From assembly GCF_006363955.1 (NCBI RefSeq), contig NZ_CP040948.1, positions 1,240,001 through 1,304,000 of the forward strand: DNA of 64,000 nt. Reading direction: 5' to 3'. This stretch comes from Methylophilus medardicus. GTDB taxonomy: Bacteria; Pseudomonadota; Gammaproteobacteria; Burkholderiales; Methylophilaceae. Under the pieces are notes generated by a model. It was given only the letters and a program-made list of their open reading frames with translations. It was not told the DNA's origin and made no database searches. Positions 27,466 to 38,919 of the stretch are shown here, in pieces; the first letter of the stretch is position 1, and each line of letters begins with the position of its first letter. The translations under genes were made by a program, and so were the position numbers.

Positions 27466-28682
27466 AACAAATATCGCGCGCAAATGCAGGTGGTTGAAGG
27501 CTTTGGTGTGGGTAATTTTGATCTGCCACTGGCGCGCTGGCCAGGTAAAAAAGGTGAGATCAATACGACAACCGAACAAGTGCGTAGCAATCTTAAAGAA
27601 CTGATTACCGATGTGAATCAGTTAACCGAGGCGCGAATGAGGGGCGTATTACAGTGCGTGTGGATGCTGACAGACATCAGGGTGATTTCCGTAAGATCAT
27701 TGACGGTGTAAATCACACCCTCGATATCATCGTCGAGCCGATCATCGCAGTGACCGAGGCAGTGGAAACCATCACCACCGCGGCCAATGAGATTTCAAGT
27801 GGTAACGCAGACTTGTCTTCCCGCACCGAGCAACAAGCTTCTAGCCTCGAAGAAACCGCAGCCAGCATGGAAGAGTTAGCCTCAACCGTGAAACAAAACG
27901 CTGAAAACGCTAAACAGGCAAACCAACTGGCACTGACCGCCTCTGGTGTCGCAGTGAAGGGCGGCGAAGTGGTGAACGAAGTGGTCGCCACCATGAGTGC
28001 GATTAACGAAAGTGCGAAAAAGATTGAGGACATTATTTCGGTCATTGACGGCATTGCCTTCCAGACCAATATTCTGGCCTTGAACGCAGCGGTTGAAGCG
28101 GCGCGTGCTGGTGAACAAGGCCGTGGCTTTGCGGTGGTGGCGGGGGAAGTACGCAACTTAGCACAACGTTCAGCCAGTGCTGCTAAAGAGATTAAAGAAC
28201 TGATTACCGACTCTGTGAACAAAACTACCGAAGGCACCAAACTGGTTGAGAACGCAGGCAACACCATGGAAGAAGTGGTGTCATCGGTGCAGCGTGTGGC
28301 AGACATTATTAGTGAAATCTCGGCAGCGTCTAACGAGCAAACCACTGGCATTGATCAAGTGAACCAAGCCGTGACCAGCATGGATGAAACCACGCAACAA
28401 AACGCGGCACTGGCGGAGGAAGCAGCCGCGGCAGCGGAATCACTGGTCGATCAGGCCAACCAACTGGGTGCAGTGATTAGCCAATTTAAACTGGAAGGCC
28501 GTGCGAGTGTTGCCCACGCAGTGGGTGCCGGGAAGTCACGTGGAAACGCGAACAGTGGACGATCCACTGGTCGGGCGATCGCACCACCAGCTGGCCACTC
28601 AAATAAACCACAATCGACAAGCACGCCATTGAATCCCTCTGCCAAAACTGGCACCGATGACAGTGATTGGGCATCCTTTTAA
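27466..28682 (+). pseudogene. Truncated, frameshifted chemoreceptor
   Basis: The first part (27466-27630) encodes receptor linker sequence like its neighbours (VVEGFGVGNFDLPLARWPGKK and [10 protein letters not shown]) but starts right after stop codons, without sensor or membrane parts. Near 27630 one base is missing, so the frame changes; the continuing frame reads [20 protein letters not shown] and runs through an intact signalling domain to DDSDWASF at the end. A GTG at 27654 could start a 342-residue soluble receptor core. The signalling domain is nearly identical at DNA level to those at 30594 and 34240. A CheR tail is kept in altered form (DWASF). Confidence 0.75.
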
Positions 28683-28700
28683 AACGCGCAGCTTCATCAC

Positions 28701-28732
28701 AAAACCGGTAGCAAATGCTGCCGGTTTTTTTG
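28701..28732 (+). terminator. Intrinsic terminator after the frameshifted receptor
   Basis: AACCGGTAGC (28703-28712) pairs with GCTGCCGGTT (28717-28726) across an AAAT loop, followed by a T-run. Similar CCGG-stem terminators follow the next two receptors, fitting duplication of whole gene units. Confidence 0.85.
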
Positions 28733-28878
28733 TATCTAGTGCGCATACTTATCGTTTGTTTTGCGGTTGAACTGAGCCATAAAACGCCGTTTGATTATTG
28801 AATATCGCGCAAAGTGAATTTGGCATAATCAGGCGTATGTAAGTGTAATGATTCAGTCAACATCGATTAGGAACAAAC

Positions 28879-31800
28879 ATGACTATTGCAAAACGGATGT
28901 ACCTCTTAATCGCCACGTGCGCCTTAGCATTGGTGATTTTGATTGGCGTCACTTTGAGTGAGATTATCAAGGTGTTTGAGACGACCAATCAGGCAAACGT
29001 GAATATCATCCCAAGTATTTTAGAGCTGTCAAAAGCGGAGAATTATTATCAACGCTTGCGTCTCAACGTGCTGCGTCACGTGAATGCAACCACGCCTGCT
29101 GAAAAGGAAAAGCTAAGCGGTCAAATTCAAGAACGCAAAGCGGTGGTAGACGAGGCAATTAAAAAATACGAAGCGTTGATTGTCGATAGTCAAGATCGAG
29201 CCATGCTGAATGCCGAAAAAATCATGTTCAATCAGTACTTTGAGCAAATGGCCAATGTCATCCGTTTATCGGACGCAGGTGCCCCAGAAGCCGCGCTCAC
29301 ATTAAAAGAAGTCGATAAATTGGCAATCCAAATTACGGACAAACTCGATGAACACATGGTGTTTAATCAGAACACTGGCTTAGCCATGGCAGAGCATGCT
29401 GCTAGTATTAAGACGAGTGCGGTTTGGCAGTCTGCCATCATTGCTTTGTTGTGTTTAGGCGCCATCATCACCCTGGGCATGATGATCACCAAACGCTTGC
29501 GTGCGCAATTAGGCGTTGAGCCTGACGAATTGAGTCAGATTGCCCGCAATCTGGTTGAGGGCAATTTGAACCAGAAAATCACCTTAGCGGCGAATGATAA
29601 AACCAGTGTAGCCTCTTCAATCGTTAGCCTGCAACGCACCCTGGATGGGTTGGTTCAATCACTTAACTACGTCAGCCAACAGCACGATGAAGGCGATATT
29701 GACTGCACGGTAGACCAAACCCGCTTTAAGGGTGGTTATGCTGAGATGGCAGCCGGCATCAACAAGATGGTGGCGGGTCACATTGCCATGAACCGAAGTG
29801 CCATTGAAGTGGTAAAAGCGTTTGGTGAAGGCAATCTTAATGTGCCTTTAGAGCAGTTTCCAGGCAAAAAAGCATTTGTGAATCAGGCGATTGAGCAGGT
29901 CAGAACCAATATTAAAGCATTGGTCAGTGATGTGAATGCATTGGCGCATGGCGCTGTCAGTGGCAATTTGTCAGCGCGCGCCGATGCGAGCAAATACCAT
30001 GGCGATTTCAGTTTGATTGTACAGGGCATGAATAACACACTGGATGCGTTGATCACGCCATTGAATTTGACGGCGCGTTATATTGACGATATTGCTAAAG
30101 GTGACATCCCAGCCAAAATCACCAATGAATACCAAGGTGATTTCAATACCATTAAAAACAATTTAAACCAGTGTATAGACGCGATTAACGCACTCATTTC
30201 AGAAATGAATCACATGAGCTCAGAGCACGATATCGGTGAGATTGATGTGCGGATTGATACCAGCAAATTCCAAGGTGCCTACCAAGTGATGGCGATTGGC
30301 GTGAATGACATGGTGGCTGAACATATCAATACCAAGAAAAAAGCGATCGCTTGCGTGAGCAGCCTGGGCGAGGGGGATTTTGACGCGCCGTTAGAAAGCT
30401 TCCCACGCAAAAAAGCCTTTATTAATGTGTCGATTGAGCACATTCGTCAAAACCTGAAAGCGTTGAACGAAGATACTTTAATGCTTGCAGAAGCCTCTAA
30501 AGAAGGGCGTATTACCGTGCGCGCTGACGCAGCGCGCCATCCGGGCGGTTTCCGCGACATTATTCAAGGCTTTAACGATACGCTGGATCTGATCGTCGAG
30601 CCGATCATCGCCGTGACCGAAGCGGTGGAAACCATCACCACCGCGGCCAATGAGATTTCAAGTGGTAACTCAGACTTGTCAGCCCGTACCGAGCAACAAG
30701 CCTCTAGCCTCGAAGAAACCGCAGCCAGCATGGAAGAGTTAGCCTCAACCGTGAAACAAAACGCTGAAAACGCTAAACAGGCAAACCAACTGGCACTGAC
30801 CGCCTCTGGTGTCGCAGTGAAGGGCGGCGAAGTGGTGAACGAAGTGGTCGCCACCATGAGTGCGATTAACGAAAGTGCGAAAAAGATTGAGGACATTATT
30901 TCGGTCATTGACGGCATTGCCTTCCAGACCAATATTCTGGCCTTGAACGCTGCGGTTGAAGCGGCGCGTGCCGGTGAACAAGGCCGTGGCTTTGCGGTGG
31001 TGGCGGGTGAAGTACGCAACCTGGCACAACGTTCCGCCAGTGCTGCCAAAGAGATTAAAGAGCTGATTACCGACTCTGTGAACAAAACCACCGAAGGCAC
31101 CAAACTGGTTGAAAACGCAGGCAACACCATGGAAGAAGTGGTGTCATCGGTGCAGCGTGTGGCAGACATCATCAGTGAAATCTCAGCAGCGTCTAACGAG
31201 CAAACCACTGGCATTGATCAAGTGAACCAAGCCGTGACCAGCATGGATGAAACCACGCAACAAAACGCCGCGTTAGTCGAAGAAGCAGCCGCGGCAGCGG
31301 AATCGCTGGTCGATCAGGCCAACCAGCTGGGGGCAGTCATTAGTCAATTCAAGCTTGAAGGGCGCGGTCATCAACCGGTGAATAGAGGCAATCGAGCTAC
31401 ACACACGACCACATTCAGAACCGAGTCAAATGTTGGTCAAAGAAGTACGGAGGCCCCGTCAAAAAAGTTCTCTTTGGATGATGCAAATGCGGCACATGCC
31501 AAATGGAAAACGCGCTTGATTGATTATATGAACGGTCGTGAGCGTGAGCCGATTAATCCAGTCGAGGCCGCAAGTGATCATAAATGCGAGTTAGGGCAGT
31601 GGATTTATGGCGAGGGTAAACAGCAACATGGACACCGTAAAGAGTACCGCGAGTTGAAAGAGGCGCATGCACATTTTCACCAAAGTGTGGGTGAGATTGT
31701 GAGCTGCGTTGCCCAACGCAAGATCGATAAAGCGAAATTTTTATTAGGCGGGGATTTTGCCAGAAAATCTAAACAGACCCATGCCGCGATTGATCAATTA

Positions 31801-31914
31801 TCTCGTTTGATTGCAGGGAGTGGTCATGGACATTCACCGCCGCTCGTTCGGCCGGCTATGTCTGGGGCATTTAAAAAAACAGGCACGGATGACGGTGATT
31901 GGGAAACGTTTTGA
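28879..31914 (+). CDS. Membrane chemoreceptor with HAMP array and C-terminal zinc-binding CZB domain
   Basis: A 1011-residue receptor. A membrane helix (about 7-29), a periplasmic helical domain (about 30-180) and a second helix (about 183-205) lead into repeated HAMP-type modules ([12 protein letters not shown] and [16 protein letters not shown] types) over about 215-570. The signalling core follows, ending near residue 828. After it (about 865-980) is a CZB domain, with a conserved Cys in [13 protein letters not shown], histidines in AHAHFHQ and an upstream AAHAKWK. In this family three His and one Cys bind zinc. The tail DDGDWETF is a CheR-tethering pentapeptide. The ligand is unknown; zinc or oxidants such as hypochlorite are known for CZB receptors. 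Confidence 0.93.
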   Translation: MTIAKRMYLLIATCALALVILIGVTLSEIIKVFETTNQANVNIIPSILELSKAENYYQRLRLNVLRHVNATTPAEKEKLSGQIQERKAVVDEAIKKYEALIVDSQDRAMLNAEKIMFNQYFEQMANVIRLSDAGAPEAALTLKEVDKLAIQITDKLDEHMVFNQNTGLAMAEHAASIKTSAVWQSAIIALLCLGAIITLGMMITKRLRAQLGVEPDELSQIARNLVEGNLNQKITLAANDKTSVASSIVSLQRTLDGLVQSLNYVSQQHDEGDIDCTVDQTRFKGGYAEMAAGINKMVAGHIAMNRSAIEVVKAFGEGNLNVPLEQFPGKKAFVNQAIEQVRTNIKALVSDVNALAHGAVSGNLSARADASKYHGDFSLIVQGMNNTLDALITPLNLTARYIDDIAKGDIPAKITNEYQGDFNTIKNNLNQCIDAINALISEMNHMSSEHDIGEIDVRIDTSKFQGAYQVMAIGVNDMVAEHINTKKKAIACVSSLGEGDFDAPLESFPRKKAFINVSIEHIRQNLKALNEDTLMLAEASKEGRITVRADAARHPGGFRDIIQGFNDTLDLIVEPIIAVTEAVETITTAANEISSGNSDLSARTEQQASSLEETAASMEELASTVKQNAENAKQANQLALTASGVAVKGGEVVNEVVATMSAINESAKKIEDIISVIDGIAFQTNILALNAAVEAARAGEQGRGFAVVAGEVRNLAQRSASAAKEIKELITDSVNKTTEGTKLVENAGNTMEEVVSSVQRVADIISEISAASNEQTTGIDQVNQAVTSMDETTQQNAALVEEAAAAAESLVDQANQLGAVISQFKLEGRGHQPVNRGNRATHTTTFRTESNVGQRSTEAPSKKFSLDDANAAHAKWKTRLIDYMNGREREPINPVEAASDHKCELGQWIYGEGKQQHGHRKEYRELKEAHAHFHQSVGEIVSCVAQRKIDKAKFLLGGDFARKSKQTHAAIDQLSRLIAGSGHGHSPPLVRPAMSGAFKKTGTDDGDWETF

Positions 31915-31934
31915 CCCAACTAGGCTACTGAATG

Positions 31935-31963
31935 AACCGGTTGCGATTGCAACCGGTTTTTTT
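31935..31963 (+). terminator. Intrinsic terminator after the CZB receptor
   Basis: AACCGGTTGC (31935-31944), loop GATT, GCAACCGGTT (31949-31958), then five or more T residues. It is a perfect 10-bp stem. Confidence 0.92.
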
Positions 31964-32081
31964 ACATTTAATTGATTAAATAAACAATTTAGTGCTAAAG
32001 ATTGATGAAAATCCGCCGTAAAAGTGAATAAGTGGTAATTAATAACCACTGATACCCCTGTTCAATTTTTATGGAGACTTT

Positions 32082-32306
32082 ATGAAAAAAACTTTAAACA
32101 CAGCCCTTACGATCGTTGCGTTATCTGCTTTCTCAGCGCCTATTTTTGCTGCTGAAGTGTGTACCGTATCGATGATGGGTCGCGTTTGTTATGAAGAGGG
32201 CAGCCCAGAGCTGACTTCTGCACACATGAAAGGCGATGCCGTTGCTGAAGCAGGTGCTTCTAAGAAAAAAGTTGAAGTGGCTGACGCTTCAAAAGCGAAG
32301 AAATAA
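32082..32306 (+). CDS. Small secreted protein with two cysteines
   Basis: The 74-residue product starts with a clear signal peptide (MKKTLNTALTIVALSAFSAPIFA, cut before AEV). The mature part of about 51 residues begins AEVCTVSMMGRVCYEE, with two Cys nine residues apart that could form a disulfide in the periplasm. It ends in a Lys/Ala-rich tail. No known family is recognised. It is a separate transcription unit between two receptors: a GGAG ribosome site is present and a strong terminator follows 17 bases after the stop. It may be a receptor-associated periplasmic factor, but nothing in the sequence shows this. Confidence 0.72.
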   Translation: MKKTLNTALTIVALSAFSAPIFAAEVCTVSMMGRVCYEEGSPELTSAHMKGDAVAEAGASKKKVEVADASKAKK

Positions 32307-32322
32307 TTTCGTTGACTAAGTG

Positions 32323-32352
32323 AAAATCCCCCAGCAGTTTGGGGGATTTTTT
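32323..32352 (+). terminator. Intrinsic terminator after the small secreted protein
   Basis: AAAATCCCCC pairs with GGGGGATTTT across the loop AGCAGTTT, followed by a T-run. Confidence 0.92.
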
Positions 32353-32518
32353 ACGCGGTCTCGCAAAACAATGACCCGGGGTAGCAGTAGGAAAACTTTA
32401 GTCGGAAAAGAAGGGCGAAATGCTGCTTTATTTGAGCATGACGAATCAAAGCGTTAATAGACAATATAAGAGAGCCTAATTAGGGGCTAAAAAATACAAT
32501 GGATTTGGAGTCTACATT

Positions 32519-35230
32519 ATGACCGTTGCTAAAAGAATATATATTCTGATTGCCGTAGCAGCTGCAGGCTTGTTCCTGCTAGCCGGCATCAGCTATTTTC
32601 AAACTGAACGTGTATTTAAATACACTAACTTTGGAAACGAAATGGCTGCCCCAAGTATCGAGGTGCTTGATGACTCACTGCGTGAGTTTGAGAAGCTGAA
32701 TAGCTTGATCTGGCAGCACATGCTCAATACCGATAACGCCAAAATGCAGGTGATCGAAAAAGAAGTGGCCGAAACGCATGGCAAATTGATGGCCGCGTTA
32801 AAGCGCTACGACAATTACATCAGTGATTCTGAAGACAAGCAGTTTTTGGATAAGGATTATGCTGCCATTAAGGCCTACGATGTGTTGGGTAGCAATACTT
32901 TAACGCTCTCCCTCTCAAACAAAAAAACCGAGGCGAGAGACGCGTTGTTGGCAAACCAAGCGGTGATTGAGGGCGTACAAAACGCCATCCGCGAGCACCG
33001 TGTGTTTAATAACAAATTGGCCAAAGACAGTGCGAGCCAGGCAGCCAGTGTTAAACAAACCGCATTATTTATGTTGATCGGTATTGCGCTCACTGCATTG
33101 GCGTTTGTTGTGTCCATCGGCATCTACATCAAACGTAATATATTCAAGCAACTAGGCATGGAGCCTGCAGATTTAACACAGATTGCGCGTAACTTTGCCG
33201 AAGGCAATTTAAATCAGAAGATTGTGTTGCCTGAAGACGACAAGTCGAGCGCAGCTTACTCGATCCGCGTATTGCAACGCACGCTAGATGGGTTGGTGCA
33301 ATCGCTCAATTACGTGAGCCAGCAACATGACGAAGGCGATATTGACTGTACGGTGGACCAAACCCGCTTTAAGGGTGGCTATGCTGAGATGGCAGCCGGC
33401 ATCAATAAAATGGTCGCAGGCCACATTGCGATGAACCGCAGCGCCATTGAAGTGGTAAAAGCGTTTGGTGAAGGTAATCTGGATTTACCGCTGGAGCAGT
33501 TCCCAGGTAAAAAAGCATTTGTGAATGAAGCGATTGAGCAAGTGCGTGGCAATATTAAACGACTGGTCAACGATGCGGATGCCTTGGCACATGCAGCGGT
33601 AGAAGGTAATTTGTCTACTCGCGCAGATGCCAGCCAGCACCAAGGCGACTTTAGAGCGATTGTGCAAGGCATGAACGGCACCTTGGACGCGGTAGTGAAA
33701 CCCCTAAACGTGACCTCCAACTATCTGGATAATATCGCCAAAGGCATTATTCCAAGCACCATTCAAGAGCAATATCCTGGTGATTACAGCTTGATCATCA
33801 ACAACTTAAACACCTGTATCGCTGCGGTGAACGCACTGGTAGCAGATGCAAACAAACTGGCCCAAGCAGCACAAAACGGCCAATTATCGACCCGCGCAGA
33901 TACCGCGCTGCACAACGGCGATTTCCGTAAGGTGATCGAAGGCTTGAATGGCACGTTAGAAGCCGTGGTGAAACCATTAACCGTGACCTCTGAAACGTTG
34001 GATCAGATTGCCAAAGGCCAGATTCCAGACACGATTTCTGAATACTACCCTGGTGATTACAGCGAGATCATCAACAACCTGAACACCAGCATTGCAGCGG
34101 TAAATGCGTTGGTGGCGGATACCAGCATGCTGGCAGAAGCCTCTAAAGAAGGTCGAATTACCGTGCGGGCCGATGTCGATAAACACAATGGTGATTTCCG
34201 TAAGATTATCGAAGGCGTAAACAACACGCTGGACATGATCGTCGAGCCGATCATCGCAGTGACCGAGGCAGTGGAAACCATCACCACCGCGGCCAATGAG
34301 ATTTCAAGTGGTAACTCAGACTTGTCTGCCCGTACCGAGCAACAAGCCTCTAGCCTCGAAGAAACCGCAGCCAGCATGGAAGAGTTAGCCTCTACCGTGA
34401 AACAAAACGCTGAGAACGCTAAACAGGCAAACCAACTGGCACTGACCGCCTCTGGCGTGGCAGTGAAGGGCGGTGAAGTGGTCAATGAAGTGGTCGCCAC
34501 CATGAGTGCGATTAACGAAAGCGCGAAAAAGATTGAGGACATTATTTCGGTCATTGACGGCATTGCCTTCCAGACCAATATTTTGGCCTTGAACGCAGCG
34601 GTTGAAGCGGCGCGTGCCGGTGAGCAAGGCCGTGGCTTTGCGGTGGTGGCGGGGGAAGTACGCAACTTAGCACAACGTTCCGCCAGTGCTGCTAAAGAGA
34701 TTAAAGAACTGATTACCGACTCTGTGAACAAAACCACCGAAGGCACCAAACTGGTTGAAAACGCAGGCAACACCATGGAAGAAGTGGTGTCATCGGTGCA
34801 GCGTGTGGCAGACATCATCAGTGAAATCTCAGCAGCGTCTAACGAGCAAACCACTGGCATTGATCAAGTGAACCAAGCCGTGACCAGTATGGATGAAACC
34901 ACGCAGCAAAACGCCGCATTGGTGGAAGAAGCCGCCGCGGCAGCTGAATCGCTGGTCGATCAGGCCAACCAACTGGCAGAGGTGATTAGTCAGTTTAAAC
35001 TGGAGGGTCGTGTGGGCGGTGGCTTTAGCCAAGCAAAACAGAGCACCAGCTTTAAAAGCCATACGAGTCACACGCCATCTGCCAGCCGCGGAAACACGCA
35101 AACGAGTCGTCCGACAGGGCGCCCAGTAGCACCGCCAGCGGGTTATGTAGATAAACCACAATCCTCACCAAGTGCCACCAAGGTATCAGCCAAAACGGGC
35201 ACCGATGATAGTGATTGGGAAGAGTTTTAA
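32519..35230 (+). CDS. Membrane chemoreceptor with HAMP array
   Basis: A 903-residue receptor with membrane helices at about 6-27 and 184-207 flanking a periplasmic helical sensor. Repeated HAMP-type modules follow ([48 protein letters not shown]) to about 570. The signalling core and a Ser/Thr-rich linker lead to the CheR tail DDSDWEEF. Its HAMP modules at 33280-33480 and core are close copies of those in the CZB receptor, but the periplasmic domain is not, so the sensed compound differs. A terminator follows. Confidence 0.93.
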   Translation: MTVAKRIYILIAVAAAGLFLLAGISYFQTERVFKYTNFGNEMAAPSIEVLDDSLREFEKLNSLIWQHMLNTDNAKMQVIEKEVAETHGKLMAALKRYDNYISDSEDKQFLDKDYAAIKAYDVLGSNTLTLSLSNKKTEARDALLANQAVIEGVQNAIREHRVFNNKLAKDSASQAASVKQTALFMLIGIALTALAFVVSIGIYIKRNIFKQLGMEPADLTQIARNFAEGNLNQKIVLPEDDKSSAAYSIRVLQRTLDGLVQSLNYVSQQHDEGDIDCTVDQTRFKGGYAEMAAGINKMVAGHIAMNRSAIEVVKAFGEGNLDLPLEQFPGKKAFVNEAIEQVRGNIKRLVNDADALAHAAVEGNLSTRADASQHQGDFRAIVQGMNGTLDAVVKPLNVTSNYLDNIAKGIIPSTIQEQYPGDYSLIINNLNTCIAAVNALVADANKLAQAAQNGQLSTRADTALHNGDFRKVIEGLNGTLEAVVKPLTVTSETLDQIAKGQIPDTISEYYPGDYSEIINNLNTSIAAVNALVADTSMLAEASKEGRITVRADVDKHNGDFRKIIEGVNNTLDMIVEPIIAVTEAVETITTAANEISSGNSDLSARTEQQASSLEETAASMEELASTVKQNAENAKQANQLALTASGVAVKGGEVVNEVVATMSAINESAKKIEDIISVIDGIAFQTNILALNAAVEAARAGEQGRGFAVVAGEVRNLAQRSASAAKEIKELITDSVNKTTEGTKLVENAGNTMEEVVSSVQRVADIISEISAASNEQTTGIDQVNQAVTSMDETTQQNAALVEEAAAAAESLVDQANQLAEVISQFKLEGRVGGGFSQAKQSTSFKSHTSHTPSASRGNTQTSRPTGRPVAPPAGYVDKPQSSPSATKVSAKTGTDDSDWEEF

Positions 35231-35250
35231 CAAGGGGGTTAAAACCACTG

Positions 35251-35282
35251 AACCGGCTGCTGATGCAGCCGGTTTTTTTTCG
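35251..35282 (+). terminator. Intrinsic terminator after the 903-residue receptor
   Basis: AACCGGCTGC (35251-35260), loop TGAT, GCAGCCGGTT (35265-35274), then eight T residues. It has the same design as the terminators at 28701 and 31935. Confidence 0.92.
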
Positions 35283-35495
35283 TCCATCTGTTACAAACCC
35301 ACAGCAGCAAATCCATGGTGGCTCAATACGCAGATTCAGATTTCTTTAGCCCTGCAATTACACTAAAAGAGCCGAGATTCCCCTTTTGACAGGCAATTCA
35401 ATTCTGCATTGAATGTTGAATAATCACCGATATAGGCCGTTAAAGAAAACATACAGGCAAGTCTTTAGGATCAACACAATGAAGGAGTCGCATAT

Positions 35496-38111
35496 ATGTC
35501 CTCGCTACCGTTGAGTGCATGGACGGGAAAATTATCCCGCATGAAACTGACATCGCAGTTAGGGTTGATGCTGACTATCCTCAGTGCTGGCATCATTGCC
35601 ACCAGTTATCTGGATAACATCAGTGACCGTGAAGTGGCTATCAATGGTGCGCATTATCAGCAAATCATCAATCACAAAGATTTGATTGCGGATATTTTAC
35701 CGCCGCCTGAGTATCTGATCGAATCTTGGTTGACCGTGCTTGAGATGGTCTCATTAAATAATCAGTCCTTGCAAACCTTGATCGACAAAGGCAACACGCT
35801 GCAAGCTGACTTTGAGCAGCGTCATGTTTATTGGCAAAAGCAATTACCTGAATCCCCCTTAAAAACCAGCACAGTAGGCCCATTGTTTGACACTGGCGTT
35901 GCGTTTTTTAAAGTGCGTGATCAAGAGGTCATTCCAGCGATCCGCAGCGGTGATAAAAAGCAGATAGACCAAGCACTGGATCACTTACAAGTCGCCTATC
36001 AAAAACATAGAGCCGCCGTCGATACAGTGGTGAAACAAGCGAGTGAAGGCGCTGCTCGTATTGAACAAGAGACACCCGTATTGATCAACCGCAACGACTG
36101 GCTGAACTATGGCTTGAATATCGGCTTGATCCTATTGACGGCCGTTGTTGGCACATTACTCATCTCGACCATCAGACGGAATGTCGGTGGTGAAACTTAT
36201 CAAGCGCTAGATGCGGCAAAAGGCATCGCCCAAGGTGACTTTAACGGTACTGCCATGGCAGATCGCATGGGTGAATCGAATGTGATTCATGCATTAAATC
36301 AGGCAAAAGCTACCCTGAAAGCCCTAGATGCGCAAATGGCTCACGTGGAAGCGGAGCATGCCAAGGGCAATATCAAAGCGGTGATTGATGTGAGCCAATT
36401 CAGTGGTGAATATCGCAATATGGCGCAAGACATCAATCGTATGCTGGCGATGCATGTTGAAATTTTGCATAAAACCAGTGCCTCTTTGCATTTGCTGGGG
36501 CAAGGGGATTTTAGTGTGCAGCTGGATCCGTTGCCAGGGGATTTAGGCATCCTCAATGCGAGCTTCGATAACCTGAAAAACAACGTCAAAACGCTGCTTT
36601 CTGATTTGTCACACATGGCCGCAGCGCATGCACAGGGCGAAAGTGATGTGAAACTGAATATCGACCAACTGGATGGTGACTTTAAAGAGGTTGGCCAAGG
36701 GGTCAATGATATGGTTCAAGCCTATGTCAACGACACGGATCAGTTTATCGCGGTGATGGATAACATCGGTCGTGGTGACTTGACCGCACAATTACAAGCC
36801 ATGCCAGGCCACAAAGCGGCGATGAACAAGAGTGTTGATCGCATCCGTGGCAATCTGAAGGGTATTGTCGACTCTGTGAATTGGGTGAACGACGAGCACG
36901 AAAAAGGCAATATCGACATGACCTTGCGTGCAGACATGTTTAAAGGTCAGTTTTCCGTGCTGGCTTCAAGTATTAATCAGATTGTTGCAGGGCATATTAG
37001 CCTAAACCAAAAAGCCATGGCCTGTGTGCAAGCTTTTGGTGACGGCAATTTTGATGCGCCGCTGGAGCAGTTTCCTGGTCAAAAAGCCCAAATCAACCAA
37101 ACGATTGAACAGGTACGCGCCAACCTGAAAGCATTGAATGCTGACGCGCAGATGTTAGCTGAAGCGGCCCGTGAAGGTAGGGTGACAGTGCGTGCCAATG
37201 CCGCGCAACATCCCGGCGACTACCGCAAAATTGTTGAAGGCATGAACCAGACGCTCGACATGATTGTGGAGCCAGTATTAACCGTGAAGGCAGCGGCAGA
37301 ATCCATCAACATCGCCGCCAAAGAAATTGCGCAAGGCAATGCTGACCTCAGCCGTCGCACAGAAGATCAGGCCGCAAACCTTGAGAAAACCGCTTCTAGC
37401 ATGGAAGAACTGGCATCCACCGTGAAACAAAACGCCGAAAACGCGAAACAAGCCAATCATCTTGCCGCGCAGGCATCCACCGTCGCGGTCAAAGGGGGCG
37501 ATGTGGTCAATGCGGTGGTGACGACCATGAGCGACATTAACGAGAGTGCGCACAAAATTGAAGACATTATCACGGTCATCGACAGCATCGCTTTCCAGAC
37601 CAATATTCTGGCACTAAACGCCGCGGTTGAAGCCGCCAGAGCAGGCGAGCAAGGTCGAGGTTTCGCTGTGGTGGCCAATGAGGTAGGCAATTTGGCACAA
37701 CGTTCATCGGTGGCTGCACGTGAAATCAAAGAATTAATTACCGACTCTGTCAACAAAACGGCAGAAGGTAGCCGTCAAGTCGAGCAAGCGGGCAACACCA
37801 TGCACGAGATTGTAGATTCGGTGAAACGGGTCAGCGTCATCATCAGTGAAATCGCGTCTGCTTCAAACGAGCAAAGCGCGGGCATTGCCATGGTCAATGA
37901 CGCAGTGATTCGCATGGATGATGTGACGCAGCAGAACACAGCGTTAGTGGAGCAAGCCGCCGCTGCTGCAGAGTCACTGATGGACCACGCCAATGAGCTG
38001 GCAACGGCAGTAAGCGTATTTATTGTGGAGGGACAGGCAACAAACCAGTCTCGCCATCAAGTAGGAAATGCAGGCTGGAACGATGAATATCGTCAGGTCA
38101 GCAACGGTTAG
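35496..38111 (+). CDS. Membrane chemoreceptor lacking a CheR tail
   Basis: An 871-residue receptor with membrane helices at about 22-41 and 206-229, a periplasmic sensor between them and several HAMP-type modules (about 245-590). The signalling core (about 600-845) has [37 protein letters not shown]. The core is more diverged than in the three near-identical copies. It ends [11 protein letters not shown], without the DWExF tail of the others, so it would rely on neighbours for CheR recruitment. The ribosome site is AAGGAG. It is directly upstream of fae. Confidence 0.92.
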   Translation: MSSLPLSAWTGKLSRMKLTSQLGLMLTILSAGIIATSYLDNISDREVAINGAHYQQIINHKDLIADILPPPEYLIESWLTVLEMVSLNNQSLQTLIDKGNTLQADFEQRHVYWQKQLPESPLKTSTVGPLFDTGVAFFKVRDQEVIPAIRSGDKKQIDQALDHLQVAYQKHRAAVDTVVKQASEGAARIEQETPVLINRNDWLNYGLNIGLILLTAVVGTLLISTIRRNVGGETYQALDAAKGIAQGDFNGTAMADRMGESNVIHALNQAKATLKALDAQMAHVEAEHAKGNIKAVIDVSQFSGEYRNMAQDINRMLAMHVEILHKTSASLHLLGQGDFSVQLDPLPGDLGILNASFDNLKNNVKTLLSDLSHMAAAHAQGESDVKLNIDQLDGDFKEVGQGVNDMVQAYVNDTDQFIAVMDNIGRGDLTAQLQAMPGHKAAMNKSVDRIRGNLKGIVDSVNWVNDEHEKGNIDMTLRADMFKGQFSVLASSINQIVAGHISLNQKAMACVQAFGDGNFDAPLEQFPGQKAQINQTIEQVRANLKALNADAQMLAEAAREGRVTVRANAAQHPGDYRKIVEGMNQTLDMIVEPVLTVKAAAESINIAAKEIAQGNADLSRRTEDQAANLEKTASSMEELASTVKQNAENAKQANHLAAQASTVAVKGGDVVNAVVTTMSDINESAHKIEDIITVIDSIAFQTNILALNAAVEAARAGEQGRGFAVVANEVGNLAQRSSVAAREIKELITDSVNKTAEGSRQVEQAGNTMHEIVDSVKRVSVIISEIASASNEQSAGIAMVNDAVIRMDDVTQQNTALVEQAAAAAESLMDHANELATAVSVFIVEGQATNQSRHQVGNAGWNDEYRQVSNG

Positions 38112-38131
38112 GGCAGCGGAATGATTGCCCT
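38110..38131 (+). terminator. Weak hairpin between the last receptor and fae
   Basis: AGGGCA (38110-38115) pairs with TGCCCT (38126-38131) across ten bases, followed by TTAATT rather than a T-run. It overlaps the receptor stop codon. It is probably only partly terminating, which would leave fae in the same transcript. Confidence 0.3.
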
Positions 38132-38168
38132 TTAATTAAGTAGTACTTTTTTATCAGGAGTAATGAAA

Positions 38169-38876
38169 ATGGCAGTGATTGATCGAGTATTAATTGGTGA
38201 AGGTTTGGTAATCGAAGATCGCCCAGAGGGTGGCTTGGATTTGAAAAATGTGGCACACATTGACTTAGTGATGGGCCCACGCGGTAGCGCTGCAGAAGAC
38301 GCATTTTGTCGTACGCTCACCGACCAAAAACAAGGCGTTAACGGTTTATTGGCGATTGCAGCGCCAAACCTGATGGTCAAACCAAACACAGTGATGTTTA
38401 ACAAAGTGACCATCAAAGACGGTCGTCAAGCCACACAAATGTTTGGCCCAGCACAACGTGGCGTGGCCATGGCAGTGATGGATTGCGTTGCAGACGGCAC
38501 GATTCCATTGGAAGAAGCAGATGACGTATTTATTTGCGTGGGCGTGTTTATTGACAGCAAAGCCGACATGGATGACCGTATTCAGGACTGGAACTATCGC
38601 GCAACTAAAATGGCGATTAAATCTGCAGTGAACCGCGAACCTAAGGCGGCTGACGTAGTGAAACAATACAAACAAGCCTTGCATCCATTTGCTGCACAAA
38701 CCCCTGAAGCGCAGAATCGTCGTGCAGATGATCAAGCGGCTGCATTAGCGATCTCACAAATGCAAGAGCGTAGCAAATATGCACGCACCAGCGCTGAAGC
38801 CAAAGCCAAAGAAGAAAAGCAGATTGAATTGGCTATTTCTCAAATGAAAGACCGTATCGGCACCACCAAGGCATAA
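38169..38876 (+). CDS. fae: Formaldehyde-activating enzyme (Fae) homologue with a charged C-terminal extension
   Basis: Fae catalyses condensation of formaldehyde with tetrahydromethanopterin, the first step of formaldehyde oxidation in methylotrophs. The hallmark [12 protein letters not shown] (with His30, equivalent to catalytic His22 in M. extorquens) is present, as are [37 protein letters not shown] and [13 protein letters not shown]. The typical Fae ends near residue 170; here about 60 more residues follow, rich in Lys/Glu/Ala, with two copies of LAISQM[QK][ED]R. I chose the ATG at 38169 because AGGAG lies 8 bases before it; the ATG at 38163 leaves only 2 bases. It lies between a chemoreceptor and cheR, in one likely transcript. 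Whether it is catalytic or sensory is unknown. Confidence 0.9.
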   Translation: MAVIDRVLIGEGLVIEDRPEGGLDLKNVAHIDLVMGPRGSAAEDAFCRTLTDQKQGVNGLLAIAAPNLMVKPNTVMFNKVTIKDGRQATQMFGPAQRGVAMAVMDCVADGTIPLEEADDVFICVGVFIDSKADMDDRIQDWNYRATKMAIKSAVNREPKAADVVKQYKQALHPFAAQTPEAQNRRADDQAAALAISQMQERSKYARTSAEAKAKEEKQIELAISQMKDRIGTTKA

Positions 38877-38919
38877 CTGCCAGGCGATGTTAACCCACGG
38901 ATTTGCATAGGATAACGAA

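Noticed and set aside
27236-27604. 122-residue reading frame in the receptor array
   Set aside because: Its middle matches a receptor core only in part and the rest is out-of-frame receptor sequence; treated as pseudogene remains.
30564-31214. Long antisense frames over receptor cores (also near 27713, 34057 and 26301)
   Set aside because: They repeat because the sense sequence is repeated; Ser/Ala/Thr-rich shadow composition and no ribosome sites.
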